The notes under the pieces are model-generated. The model saw only the letters and a list, made by a program, of their open reading frames with translations, searched no databases and was not told the origin of the DNA. The translations under genes were made by a program, and so were the position numbers. Positions 28,873-37,899 of a stretch of 64,000 nucleotides of DNA are shown here, piece by piece. Position 1 is the stretch's first letter. Every line of letters starts with the position of its first letter. Where the stretch lies: positions 1 to 64,000 of the forward strand of contig DWZK01000116.1 of NCBI GenBank assembly GCA_019117605.1. Reading direction: 5' to 3'. This stretch comes from Candidatus Intestinimonas stercoravium (GTDB lineage: Bacteria; Bacillota; Clostridia; Oscillospirales; Oscillospiraceae).

Positions 28873-29541
28873 TCACGCCTCCTCCAGCTTGTACCCGGCC
28901 TTGAAGACCGTCTTGATCTGCCGCCCCGCCGGGCCCAGGGAGGCCCGCAGGTTCTTGATCTGGCCGTCCACCGCCCGGTCGCCCCCCTGGAAGTCCCAGC
29001 CCCATACCCGGGTGAGGAGCTGGTCCCGGGAGAGGACCCGGCCCCGGTTCCGCATCAGACAGAGGAGCAGATCGTATTCCTTCGGGGATAAGATGACAGG
29101 GATATCACTGACTGTACATGTTTTTCCCCTGGTATCCAGGCGGATGGCCCCGCAGACCAGGGCCCCGTCCTCTGTCCCGCGGCTCCTCCGGATGAGCGCG
29201 GTGGTCTTGGCGTAGAGCAGGGACAGGGAGAAGGGTTTGGTGATATAGTCGTCCGCCCCCAGGGCGTATCCCCGGAGGGCGTGGTCCTCACCGCCCAGAG
29301 CGGTGAGGAAGAGGATGGGCACGGTGCTCTCCCGGCGGAGGGCCCGGCATACCCCATAGCCGTCCAGGCCGGGCATCATCACATCCAGCAGCACCGCGTC
29401 GTAGTCCCGGGCGGCCGACCGCTCCAGGGCGGCGAGACCGTCGGGGACCCAGTCAGCCTCCATCCCGTGGGCGGCGAAGAGATCCTGAAGGATGCGGCCC
29501 ATCTTGGGCTCATCCTCCACGATCAGGACAGTATCCGGCAT
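28873..29541 (-). CDS. OmpR-family response regulator
   Basis: Receiver VLIVEDEPKMGRIL...DVMMPGLDGYGV plus wHTH LSPKEYDLLLCLMRNRGRVLSRDQLLTRVWG. Confidence 0.94.
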   Translation of the reverse strand: MPDTVLIVEDEPKMGRILQDLFAAHGMEADWVPDGLAALERSAARDYDAVLLDVMMPGLDGYGVCRALRRESTVPILFLTALGGEDHALRGYALGADDYITKPFSLSLLYAKTTALIRRSRGTEDGALVCGAIRLDTRGKTCTVSDIPVILSPKEYDLLLCLMRNRGRVLSRDQLLTRVWGWDFQGGDRAVDGQIKNLRASLGPAGRQIKTVFKAGYKLEEA

Positions 29542-29654
29542 AGGGCCTGCCTCCTTTCTCGATGGACAGTATAGCACCGGGATGTGTAGAAGTTATGTTG
29601 AAGAGGAAAAACGCCGTCCCGGAAAGACCGGAACGGCGTGGTAAGAGATATGGA

Positions 29655-30707
29655 TCAACGGTGGAAACCACCGCCCCGGGAGCCTCCTCCGCGGCCGAAG
29701 CCCCCGCCGCCGCGGCTGCCGCCAAAGCCCCCGCCGCGACTGAAGCCTCCGCCGCCGCGGCTGCCGCCAAAGCCTCCGCCACGGCTGAAGCCGCCCCCTC
29801 CGCGGCCGCCTCCGAAACCGCCGCCACGAGGGGGAAAGCCGCCGCCAAAGCCGCTGAAGCCGCCGCCCCTGGGAGGGCGGGGCCCGCGAGGGGGCGGGGG
29901 AGGAGGACGGTGCCAGTGCCGGCGGTACCAGGGGTAGGCGGGCCCGTGCCAGAACAGGATGGGCCGGAACACCACCGGCGGCACGGCCACGCCGTAGTAG
30001 CGGGCGCGGTAGGCGTTGTACCGGGCCCGGTCGATGAGAGTGAGGATCGCTAAGAGGATCGCCAGCCAGAAGATCAGGTCGATGAGCCAACCACCGTCCC
30101 AGCTGCGGACGGGCTGAGGCTGTTGGGGCTGGACCTGCGCCGCAGAGAGGTGAGCGGCGAAATAGCCGTTAAGGGCTCCGTACAGATCTTCCACGCCTTC
30201 CCCGTAGTCCCCTGCCATAAAGTCCGTGTAGAGATACTGGTCCATGTACTGTGTCACGGTATCCGCGCCGAAGCGGGCGTCAAGGTCCGGACCTGTGGCC
30301 AGATAAGCGTCCTGCCCCTGGATATCCAGCACCAGCAGAGCGTCCCGGCTGCCCAGGCCGATCTCTTCGCCCAGCTGATAGGCATAGTCGGAGAGGGAGA
30401 GACCGCCGGTGCCGTTGACGGTGGCCAGCGCCACCAGTGTGCCGTACCGGGCGTCCCAGTTGGCGTTGTAGAGGCACACCGTATCCTCTACGGAGGAGGA
30501 GAGGACATCGGCGCCGTCGGAGAGCAAGTTCGTATAGGGAGAGGTATCCAGAGCGGTGTCCAGCACTTCGGAGGAGGCAGAGGGCTCGGCGATATCCGGG
30601 GACTCGACGGTGTAGTCAGTGCGCCGCAGCTGGCCCAGCACGATCCCCGCCACCACGGCCAGGATCAGCACCGCCACGGCCACCGAACGCTTTTGAAAGA
30701 TCTTCAT
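29655..30707 (-). CDS. TPM-domain protein with Gly/Arg-rich repetitive tail
   Basis: N-terminal TM, TPM-like domain (DGADVLSSSVEDTVCLYN...), C-terminal RGGGG[FS][SG]R repeats. Confidence 0.75.
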   Translation of the reverse strand: MKIFQKRSVAVAVLILAVVAGIVLGQLRRTDYTVESPDIAEPSASSEVLDTALDTSPYTNLLSDGADVLSSSVEDTVCLYNANWDARYGTLVALATVNGTGGLSLSDYAYQLGEEIGLGSRDALLVLDIQGQDAYLATGPDLDARFGADTVTQYMDQYLYTDFMAGDYGEGVEDLYGALNGYFAAHLSAAQVQPQQPQPVRSWDGGWLIDLIFWLAILLAILTLIDRARYNAYRARYYGVAVPPVVFRPILFWHGPAYPWYRRHWHRPPPPPPRGPRPPRGGGFSGFGGGFPPRGGGFGGGRGGGGFSRGGGFGGSRGGGGFSRGGGFGGSRGGGGFGRGGGSRGGGFHR

Positions 30708-30740
30708 GGGAACTCCTTTTCTTCAGGTGGAGGGCCTCGC

Positions 30741-31940
30741 TCAGCCCCGGAGCTCCAGCAGCTTCTGCTTGAGCTCGCCTTCGATGCGGCCCAGCTCGGC
30801 CTCGGCCTCCCTGCGCTTCTGGGCGCCCTCCTGCTGGATCTTCATCACCTCGTCCAGGGTGGAGATCAGCTGCTGGTTGGTGTGCTGGAGGGTCTGGATG
30901 TCCACCACGCTGCGCTCCGCCTCTTTGGCGGTCTCGATGGTGCCCATCTTCAGCATATCCGCGTTCTTCTGGAGGAGCTGATTGGTCATGTTGGTCACCG
31001 CGCTCTGGGCGGCGGTGGCCTGGCGGGAGTGCTCCAGGCCCAGAGACAGGACCATCTGGCTCTTCCACAGGGGGATGGTGTTCACCAGAGAGGACTGGAT
31101 CTTCTCCAGCATCAGGGCGTCGTTGTTCTGGATGAGCCGGGTCTGGGGGCCCATCTGGATAGAGATCATCCGGGTGAGCTCCAGGTCGTGGATCTTCTTC
31201 TCGAAGCGAGAGCACATGTTCACCAGGTCGTTATATGCCTGGGCGTCCTCCTGCGCCCCGGAGGCGGCGGCCTTCTTCCGCAGCTCTTCCAGCTCCCCGG
31301 CGCGGACCTGGGCCAGGCGCTTCTTCCCCGCCAGGATATACATGGTGAGCTCTTTGTAATACTTGGTGTTCAGCTCGTACATCTGGTCCAGCATGGCCAC
31401 GTCCTTCATCAGGGTGAGCTGGTGGCCCTCCAGGATCTCCACGATCTTGTTGACGTTGGTCTCCGCCTTGGCGTACTGGGCCTTCATGGCCTCCAGGTCG
31501 TTCTTCTTTTTCTGGAAGAAGCCGAAGATGCCCGACTTCTCCTCCTGGCCGAAGTTCTGCAGCTCCCCCACCAGGCCGGCAAGGGCGTCGCCGATCTCCC
31601 CCAGGTCCTTGGTACGCACCGAGTTGAGGGTGTTCTCGGAGAAGGAGGCGATGTTCTTCTGGGCCGCCGCGCCGTACTGGAGCACCACATTGGAGTCGGT
31701 GATATCGATCTTCTGGGCGAACTCGTCCACCATCTTCCGCTCCGCCTCGGACAGCTGGCTCTCGTCCAGCTTCACGGCGTTGGCGTCCCGCAGGGCCTGA
31801 TCGGCGGCCTGCTGCCGGTCGGCCGCGCCCGGGTCCAACGTGAGGGTCGGGGCGGCCGGGGCCTGCTGCTGGGCCTGGGCACCGCCGCCCAGGTCGGGGG
31901 TAAGAGTCAGCTCAGGGGTGAAGTCGGTCTGGTCAGCCAT
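30741..31940 (-). CDS. telA: Toxic anion resistance protein TelA family
   Basis: 399 aa; helical TelA sequence; downstream of xpaC-like gene. Confidence 0.88.
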   Translation of the reverse strand: MADQTDFTPELTLTPDLGGGAQAQQQAPAAPTLTLDPGAADRQQAADQALRDANAVKLDESQLSEAERKMVDEFAQKIDITDSNVVLQYGAAAQKNIASFSENTLNSVRTKDLGEIGDALAGLVGELQNFGQEEKSGIFGFFQKKKNDLEAMKAQYAKAETNVNKIVEILEGHQLTLMKDVAMLDQMYELNTKYYKELTMYILAGKKRLAQVRAGELEELRKKAAASGAQEDAQAYNDLVNMCSRFEKKIHDLELTRMISIQMGPQTRLIQNNDALMLEKIQSSLVNTIPLWKSQMVLSLGLEHSRQATAAQSAVTNMTNQLLQKNADMLKMGTIETAKEAERSVVDIQTLQHTNQQLISTLDEVMKIQQEGAQKRREAEAELGRIEGELKQKLLELRG

Positions 31941-32664
31941 CTTGCATCTTCCTTTCAGTCTCTTGAGTGCCGCTCTCCGGGTGGAATGGGGAGCTGGTGA
32001 GGCCCTCCTGGGCCAGGAGACCCTCCATCACCGTGATGTCGGTGGAGATGTCCAGGGCCTCATCGGCGAAGAGGGCGTCCAGCTGCCGGTCGAAAGCCCG
32101 GACCACGGTGTCCATCATGGACTCTATCTTTCCCATGGTGCCGTCGATGTTCTCTCCGGACACGCCGGCGGCGCCCATGCGGTCATATGCGTTGAGGAGC
32201 TTGAGGGTGGTGGGCAGGTAGTATCTCATGAAGCGCCGGATCTGGGGCAGCTTCTTGGGATGCTCCACCACATGGGAGAAGATCTTGGCGGTGGTGCCCT
32301 CCAGATGGTCGATCTGGGCGGAGACGGTGGGGTCCTCGATGGCGTCGTTGAGGCGGCGCATCTCGGAGAGGGCCAGGTCCCGCTCGCGGATCAGGGCATC
32401 CAGTTCCGGGTCGCCGGTGGTCTCGGCCTTGGGGGGCTCCTCCTGCTTCGGGGGCGTCTCCGCCTTGGGCGGGGCCTCCGGCTCCGGGGTCTGGAAGGTC
32501 CTGTCGGGGAAGACGGCCTTGCCGATGATATAGACGGCCACCGACACCAGGGCCGCGGCCGCATAGTGGACCGGCCGGTAGAAAGGCAGGAACAGCCCGC
32601 ACAGGGGCCAGACTGCCGCTGCCAGATAGAGGGGCGCACAGGATCTTTTGACGACCTTTGCCAT
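31933..32664 (-). CDS. xpaC: XpaC-like (5-bromo-4-chloroindolyl phosphate hydrolysis) family protein
   Basis: 243 aa; two TM segments plus helical C-terminus RRFMRYYLPTTLKLLNAYDRM; overlaps telA. Confidence 0.82.
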   Translation of the reverse strand: MAKVVKRSCAPLYLAAAVWPLCGLFLPFYRPVHYAAAALVSVAVYIIGKAVFPDRTFQTPEPEAPPKAETPPKQEEPPKAETTGDPELDALIRERDLALSEMRRLNDAIEDPTVSAQIDHLEGTTAKIFSHVVEHPKKLPQIRRFMRYYLPTTLKLLNAYDRMGAAGVSGENIDGTMGKIESMMDTVVRAFDRQLDALFADEALDISTDITVMEGLLAQEGLTSSPFHPESGTQETERKMQDG

Positions 32665-32702
32665 GGGGGCCTCCTTTTCGGATGCGAACGGGATGTAAGG
32701 TT

Positions 32703-32731
32703 ATTGTACCCTGCGGGGCTATGGGTGTCAA
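32703..32731 (-). promoter_or_regulatory. Sigma-A promoter for xpaC-telA
   Basis: Minus strand TTGACA-N17-TACAAT. Confidence 0.85.
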
Positions 32732-32743
32732 TGGCCGGGGCCA

Positions 32744-32772
32744 TTGACAGGGGGCGAAAATTTCCCTATTAT
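32744..32772 (+). promoter_or_regulatory. Sigma-A promoter for ilvA
   Basis: TTGACA-N17-TATTAT. Confidence 0.88.
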
Positions 32773-32835
32773 ATATAGATATATCTAATGCACAGGCCCG
32801 GAAAACTGGGCGGCAGCTGGGAGGAAGAGATACAG

Positions 32836-34050
32836 ATGATGACATTGGAAGACTTCAAGGCGGCCCGAAACGTGCTCTCCGGGGTGATATTGGACACCCG
32901 GCTCATCTACAGCCCAGCTCTGTCCAAGTCCACCGGCAATCAGATATACATCAAGCCGGAGAATATGCAGGTCACCGGCGCCTATAAGATCCGGGGGGCC
33001 TATTACAAGATCAGCACCCTGACCCGGGAGGAGAAGGAGCGGGGGCTCATCACCGCCTCGGCGGGCAACCACGCCCAGGGCGTGGCCTACGCCGCCCAGG
33101 CCGCCGGAGTGAAGGCCACGGTGGTCATGCCCACCACCACCCCCCTGGTGAAGGTGAACAACACCAAGGACTATGGGGCGGAGGTCATCCTCCATGGCGC
33201 GGTCTTCGACGACGCGGCCGAGCTGGCCGCCCGGCTGGCGGAGGAGGAGGGGTATACCTACATCCACCCCTTCAACGACCCGGTGCTGGCCACCGGTCAG
33301 GGCACCATCGCCTATGAGATCCTCTCCGACCTGCCCGACGTGGATGTGATCCTGGTGCCGGTGGGAGGCGGTGGCCTGGCCTCCGGCGTGGCCACCCTGG
33401 CCAAGCTCCTCAACCCCAACGTGAAGGTGATCGGGGTGGAGCCCACCGGCGCCGCCTCCATGAGGGCCAGCCTGGAGGCGGGGCATATCGTCACCCTGGA
33501 CAGGGTGGAGACCATCGCCGACGGCGTGGCGGTGAAGACCCCCGGGGACAAGATCTTCCCCTATATCCAGGAGAACTTGGACGGCATCATCACCATCGAC
33601 GACAAAGAGCTGGTGGACGCCTTCCTGGACATGATGGAGAAGCACAAGATGATCGTGGAGAACGCGGGGCTGCTGCCTATCGCCGCCCTGAAACACCTGG
33701 ACTGCAAGGGGAAGAACGTGGTGCCCATCCTCTCGGGGGGCAATATGGATGTGATCACCGTCTCCTCCCTGGTCCAGCACGGCCTGGTGAGCCGGGGGAG
33801 GATCTTCACCTTCTCCGTGCAGCTGCCCGACCGGCCCGGCGAGCTGGTGCGGGTGGCCGATCTGGTGGCCCGGCACAACGGGAACATCATCCGCCTGGAC
33901 CACAACCAGTTCGTGAACATCAACCGCCAGAGCGGCGTGGAGCTGCGGGTGACCCTGGAGGCCTTCGGGCATGTCCACAAGAGGGAGATACTGGCCGGGC
34001 TCCAGGAGGCGGGCTATGACGTCCAGGAGGTCATGACCACCGCCGTCTGA
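32836..34050 (+). CDS. ilvA: Threonine ammonia-lyase with C-terminal ACT domain
   Basis: PLP motif YKIRGAYYKI, GGGGLASGVATLAK, C-terminal FSVQLPDRPGELVRVADLVARHNGNI. Confidence 0.92.
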   Translation: MMTLEDFKAARNVLSGVILDTRLIYSPALSKSTGNQIYIKPENMQVTGAYKIRGAYYKISTLTREEKERGLITASAGNHAQGVAYAAQAAGVKATVVMPTTTPLVKVNNTKDYGAEVILHGAVFDDAAELAARLAEEEGYTYIHPFNDPVLATGQGTIAYEILSDLPDVDVILVPVGGGGLASGVATLAKLLNPNVKVIGVEPTGAASMRASLEAGHIVTLDRVETIADGVAVKTPGDKIFPYIQENLDGIITIDDKELVDAFLDMMEKHKMIVENAGLLPIAALKHLDCKGKNVVPILSGGNMDVITVSSLVQHGLVSRGRIFTFSVQLPDRPGELVRVADLVARHNGNIIRLDHNQFVNINRQSGVELRVTLEAFGHVHKREILAGLQEAGYDVQEVMTTAV

Positions 34051-34061
34051 GGCAGACCAGC

Positions 34062-34260
34062 GCCGCCGCCGGGGGGAGCATATCCCCCCGGCAGGCGGCT
34101 ATCGTCAAGCGGCGGGCGTGCCGGGTCGTCGCCGCCGGGCGGGAGACGGCGTGGGGCCGCCATGCTGGGGCGCAGCAGCGCGCCCGGGGAGGCCGGCGGC
34201 TGTCCCGGTGCCAGGGCCCGGCGGAGGGCCGGACCACGATCCGCTGGCACATCCTATGCC
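34062..34260. other. GC-rich multi-hairpin intergenic region (candidate structured RNA)
   Basis: GCCGCCGCCGGGGGGA-N5-TCCCCCCGGCAGGCGGC (34062-34099), GCCGCC..GGCGGC arm pair, GTGCCAG..CTGGCAC (34208-34250). Confidence 0.45.
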
Positions 34261-34373
34261 GGCGCGCCCCCGGCGGTGTGCCCCGGGCGATAGGGACAGT
34301 ATACGCCCGTGACGTTAAGAGTTTCCCGCAAGAAATTTAAAAATTTCATGAAGATCGAAAGGAGGAGGGCAGG

Positions 34374-35021
34374 ATGGCGAAGATCGCGCCCTCGATACTC
34401 TCCGCGGATTTCTGCGAGCTGGGCCGGGACATCCAGCGGGTCTCCACGGCGGACTGGCTCCATGTGGATGTGATGGACGGCATGTTCGTGCCCAACATCT
34501 CCATCGGCGTGCCGGTGGTGGCCTCGATCCGCAGGCATACGTATATGTTCCTGGACGTCCACCTCATGGTGGAGAAGCCTGTACGCTATGTCGACGCCTT
34601 CGCCCGGGCGGGGGCGGACCTGCTCACGGTCCACCTGGAGGCGGACATGCCGCCCCAGATCCGGGAGGCCCTCCGGGCCATGGAGGCCGCCGGGGTGAAG
34701 AAGGGGATCGCCCTGCGGCCCATCACCTCGGCGGAGGCGGTGCTGCCCTATCTGGAGCTGGGGGTGGATCTGGTGCTGGTGATGACGGTGGAGCCCGGCT
34801 TCGGCGGCCAGAAGTTCATGGCCGACCAGCTGCCCAAGCTCCAGGCCATCCGGCGGTACATCGACCGCTATCGGCCCGGCTGTGAGCTGGAGGTGGATGG
34901 AGGGGTGGGCCTCTCCAACGCCCGCCAGGTGGAAGAGGCGGGGGCCAGCGTCCTGGTGGCCGGATCCGCCGTCTACGGCGCGGCCGACCCGGCGGCGGCG
35001 ATCGCCGCCCTGCGGGGCTGA
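34374..35021 (+). CDS. rpe: Ribulose-phosphate 3-epimerase
   Basis: 215 aa; APSILSADF, HVDVMDGMFVPN, MTVEPGFGGQKF. Confidence 0.96.
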   Translation: MAKIAPSILSADFCELGRDIQRVSTADWLHVDVMDGMFVPNISIGVPVVASIRRHTYMFLDVHLMVEKPVRYVDAFARAGADLLTVHLEADMPPQIREALRAMEAAGVKKGIALRPITSAEAVLPYLELGVDLVLVMTVEPGFGGQKFMADQLPKLQAIRRYIDRYRPGCELEVDGGVGLSNARQVEEAGASVLVAGSAVYGAADPAAAIAALRG

Positions 35022-35053
35022 GGCGGCGCAGCATCTTCTTGGAGGTTCGTGAT

Positions 35054-35656
35054 ATGCAGTATTTTCCGCCCGCGCTGGAGCGGCTCACCGAGCAGTTCGC
35101 CCGGCTGCCCGGCATCGGCAGCAAGACCGCCCAGCGCCTGGCCTTCTATGTCCTCTCCCAGCCGGAGGAGGACGCCCAGGAGTTCGCCGATGCCATCCTG
35201 GCGGCGAAAAAGACGATCTCCCTCTGCCCGGTGTGCCAGAACCTCACCGAAGGGGAGGGGCCCTGCGCCATCTGCCGCAGCGACAAGCGGGATGGCGGCG
35301 TGATCTGCGTGGTGGCCGACCCCAAGGACGTGGTGGCCATGGAGCGGGCCCGGGAGTACAGCGGGCGCTACCATGTGCTCCACGGGGTGATCTCCCCCAT
35401 GAACCATGTGGGACCGGATGACCTCCACATCAAGGAGCTGGTGGAGCGGGTGGCGGCCGGCGGGGTCCGGGAGGTCATCATGGCCACCAACCCGGACACC
35501 GAGGGAGAGGCCACCGCCATGTATCTGGCCCGGCTCCTCCGCCCCTTCGGGGTGAAGATCACCCGCCTGGCCTACGGTGTGCCGGTGGGCGGGCACCTGG
35601 AGTACGCCGACGACGCCACCCTCATGCGGGCCCTGGAGGGCCGGAGGGAGATCTGA
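35054..35656 (+). CDS. recR: Recombination mediator RecR
   Basis: LPGIGSKTAQRLAFYVL, zinc finger CPVCQNLTEGEGPCAIC, Toprim. Confidence 0.96.
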   Translation: MQYFPPALERLTEQFARLPGIGSKTAQRLAFYVLSQPEEDAQEFADAILAAKKTISLCPVCQNLTEGEGPCAICRSDKRDGGVICVVADPKDVVAMERAREYSGRYHVLHGVISPMNHVGPDDLHIKELVERVAAGGVREVIMATNPDTEGEATAMYLARLLRPFGVKITRLAYGVPVGGHLEYADDATLMRALEGRREI

Positions 35657-35664
35657 ACACACAG

Positions 35665-35702
35665 AAAGCTGGTCCCCACAGGCAGTGGGGACCAGCTTTT
35701 TT
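35665..35702 (+). terminator. Intrinsic terminator of recR
   Basis: AAAGCTGGTCCCCAC-AGGCA-GTGGGGACCAGCTTTTTT. Confidence 0.93.
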
Positions 35703-35749
35703 CGGCCGGTCAGATATAGAGGTGCGCACGGCGCCCCGGGCCAGCGCGC

Positions 35750-36340
35750 TCATCCCCGTTCGGGCAGGAGATGGCTCCTGCGGAGGGCGGAGAGGAGGAC
35801 CACCGCCAGAGGCGGGGCGGCCACGATGGCGATGACCGAATTGAAGAGAGAGGCGGAGACCTTCAGGGGGAGGATCGCCAGAGAGGCCTGGAAGGTGAGC
35901 CCTTCCACCAGCATCCCGTTGTACCAGATGTTCTTGGCGAAGTAGAGGATATAATAGACGATGCAGCCCACCACGGCGGAGGCCAGGAAGCGGGGGTAGC
36001 CCCCCTTCTTCATGGGCAGATCCAGATGGCCCCTCCGCCCGGCATAGGCCGCCAGCCCGGCGGCCAGGCCCATGAGGCCCTTATTGATGAAGGTCAGCCA
36101 GGCCTCCGAGGCGTAGGCGGGGAAAGTCAAGTCGTAAAGGGCGGAGCCCAGGCCGGAGGCCAGCCCGCCGGCGGGGCCGAACAGGAGCCCGGAGAGCACG
36201 CAGACGATGTTGGCCAGGGTGAAGCTGGTGTTCCCCCCGATGGATACGGGGATGACGATCCGGGCGTAGTTGCTGACGAACACCAGGGCGGTCATCATGC
36301 CCAAAAAAGCCACATGGCGGCTGGAGAAACGCTCTTTCAT
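35750..36340 (-). CDS. ECF transporter S component (substrate unknown)
   Basis: FLGMMTALVFVSNYARIVIPVSIGGNTSFTLANIVCVLSGLLFGPAGGLASGLGSALYDL. Confidence 0.8.
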   Translation of the reverse strand: MKERFSSRHVAFLGMMTALVFVSNYARIVIPVSIGGNTSFTLANIVCVLSGLLFGPAGGLASGLGSALYDLTFPAYASEAWLTFINKGLMGLAAGLAAYAGRRGHLDLPMKKGGYPRFLASAVVGCIVYYILYFAKNIWYNGMLVEGLTFQASLAILPLKVSASLFNSVIAIVAAPPLAVVLLSALRRSHLLPERG

Positions 36341-36499
36341 GGGATGCACTTCCTTTTCCTCAGATCCTTGTGTCCCTATTATATGCAGATACTGGACCTG
36401 TTTCAAATCTCAGTTTTAGAAAAAATGATAAGGTCAGATTTGAATGAAAATAATTCATTGACTATAGTTCGATCATGTGTTAAGCTGTTGCGTGGAGGG

Positions 36500-37081
36500 A
36501 TGAGGATGAGAGGGAAACGGATCGTCAAGGCGCCGGAGGAGCGCCGGCAGGAGATCTTGGACGCGGCTATGAAGCTCTTTTCGGAGAAGGGCTATGAGGA
36601 GACCTCCATGGCGGACATCGCCCGGGAGGTGGGGGTGGTCCAGGGCCTGTGCTACCGCTATTTCGACTCCAAGCAGAAGCTCTTCCAGGAGGCCATGGAG
36701 CGGTATGTGGAGGAGTGCTGCGCCGCCTTCCTGCCGGTGATCCACGACCGGAGCCGCACCATCCGGGAGCGGCTGGGGCGGATGGCGGCGGCGGTGGCGG
36801 CCAGCGACCGGCAGGAGCGCTACAGCGCTTTCTACCACCACCCGGGGAACCAGCTCCTCCATGAGGAGCTCAGCCTCCGCATCTGCCGCTATCTGCTGCC
36901 CCATGTGACGGAAGAGCTCCGGGCGGCCTGCGCCGCGGGGGAGCTCTCCCTGCCCTATCCGGAGGTGACGGCCAGCTACCTGCTCCACGCACAGATCGGA
37001 CTGGTGGGAGAGGGGGAGCTCCCCCTGGAGGCGCGGATGGGGGAGGTCCTCCGCTACGCGGAGAAGATCCTGGAGAGATAG
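36500..37081 (+). CDS. TetR/AcrR family transcriptional regulator
   Basis: RRQEILDAAMKLFSEKGYEETSMADIAREVGVVQGLCYRYFDSKQKLF. Confidence 0.92.
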   Translation: MRMRGKRIVKAPEERRQEILDAAMKLFSEKGYEETSMADIAREVGVVQGLCYRYFDSKQKLFQEAMERYVEECCAAFLPVIHDRSRTIRERLGRMAAAVAASDRQERYSAFYHHPGNQLLHEELSLRICRYLLPHVTEELRAACAAGELSLPYPEVTASYLLHAQIGLVGEGELPLEARMGEVLRYAEKILER

Positions 37082-37185
37082 CAGGCATCTATATCCGCTA
37101 TCGCCCCGGCGGCTGTGCCGCCGGGGCAGCTGCGGCCCATCAAATGAATCAAATTCAATGAATAGAAGTCAAAGGAGCGATATGT

Positions 37186-37821
37186 ATGCGCGATCATCTG
37201 TACGATTCCCGGGAAAATTTCGACCGGCAGGCGGACCGGTACGACACAGCCGGCTGCGGCGCCCACGCCAGGAAGCTCTACCCCCTGGTCCTGGCCCAGC
37301 TCGCCCAGATCCCCCACCGGAGGATCCTGGACCTGGGCTGCGGGACGGGGGAGCTGCTGGCCTCCATCCGGGGGCGGTGGCCGGAGACGGTGTGCGCCGG
37401 GCTGGACTTGTCCCCCAGGATGCTGGAGGTGGCCCGGCGGAAGCTGGGAGAGGGAGCGGAGCTGGTACAGGGAGAGGCGGGGAGCCTGCCGTTCCGGGAG
37501 GAGCAGTTCGACGTGGTCCTCTGCACCGACTCCTTCCACCACTACCCGGACCCCGGCCGGGTCCTGGAGGAGGTGGCCCGGGTGCTCCTGCCCGGGGGCG
37601 TGTTCCTCCTGGCGGACACCACCGCGCCCGGCCCCTTCCGCCAGGCGATCGACCTCCTGCTGCCCTACGGGCGGGGCGGGGACGTACACCTTTACGGCAC
37701 GGAGGAGCTGCGGCAGCTGCTCTCGCGCTATCTCCAGGGGGCGGAGTGCCGCCGGGCGGACGCCACCAGCCTCCTGGCCTGGGGGATCAAGGGCCGCGCC
37801 TCCGGGGCAAAAGGGGGTTGA
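37186..37821 (+). CDS. Class I SAM-dependent methyltransferase
   Basis: 211 aa; ILDLGCGTGELLASI. Confidence 0.92.
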   Translation: MRDHLYDSRENFDRQADRYDTAGCGAHARKLYPLVLAQLAQIPHRRILDLGCGTGELLASIRGRWPETVCAGLDLSPRMLEVARRKLGEGAELVQGEAGSLPFREEQFDVVLCTDSFHHYPDPGRVLEEVARVLLPGGVFLLADTTAPGPFRQAIDLLLPYGRGGDVHLYGTEELRQLLSRYLQGAECRRADATSLLAWGIKGRASGAKGG

Positions 37822-37858
37822 CAGGAGGGGGAGATCCGGGTATCATTACAAATGATAC
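37818..37858 (+). promoter_or_regulatory. Sigma-A promoter of his operon with 19-bp palindromic operator on the -10
   Basis: TTGACA (37818)-N17-TATCAT (37841); palindrome GTATCATTACAAATGATAC 37840-37858. Confidence 0.8.
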
Positions 37859-37899
37859 TTTAGCATGGTAGCATACTAAATTACAGGAGGCGGCACGCC

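Noticed and set aside
34014-34312. Short ORFs in the ilvA-rpe gap
   Set aside because: Overlapping on both strands, R/P/G-rich as expected from GC-rich non-coding DNA.
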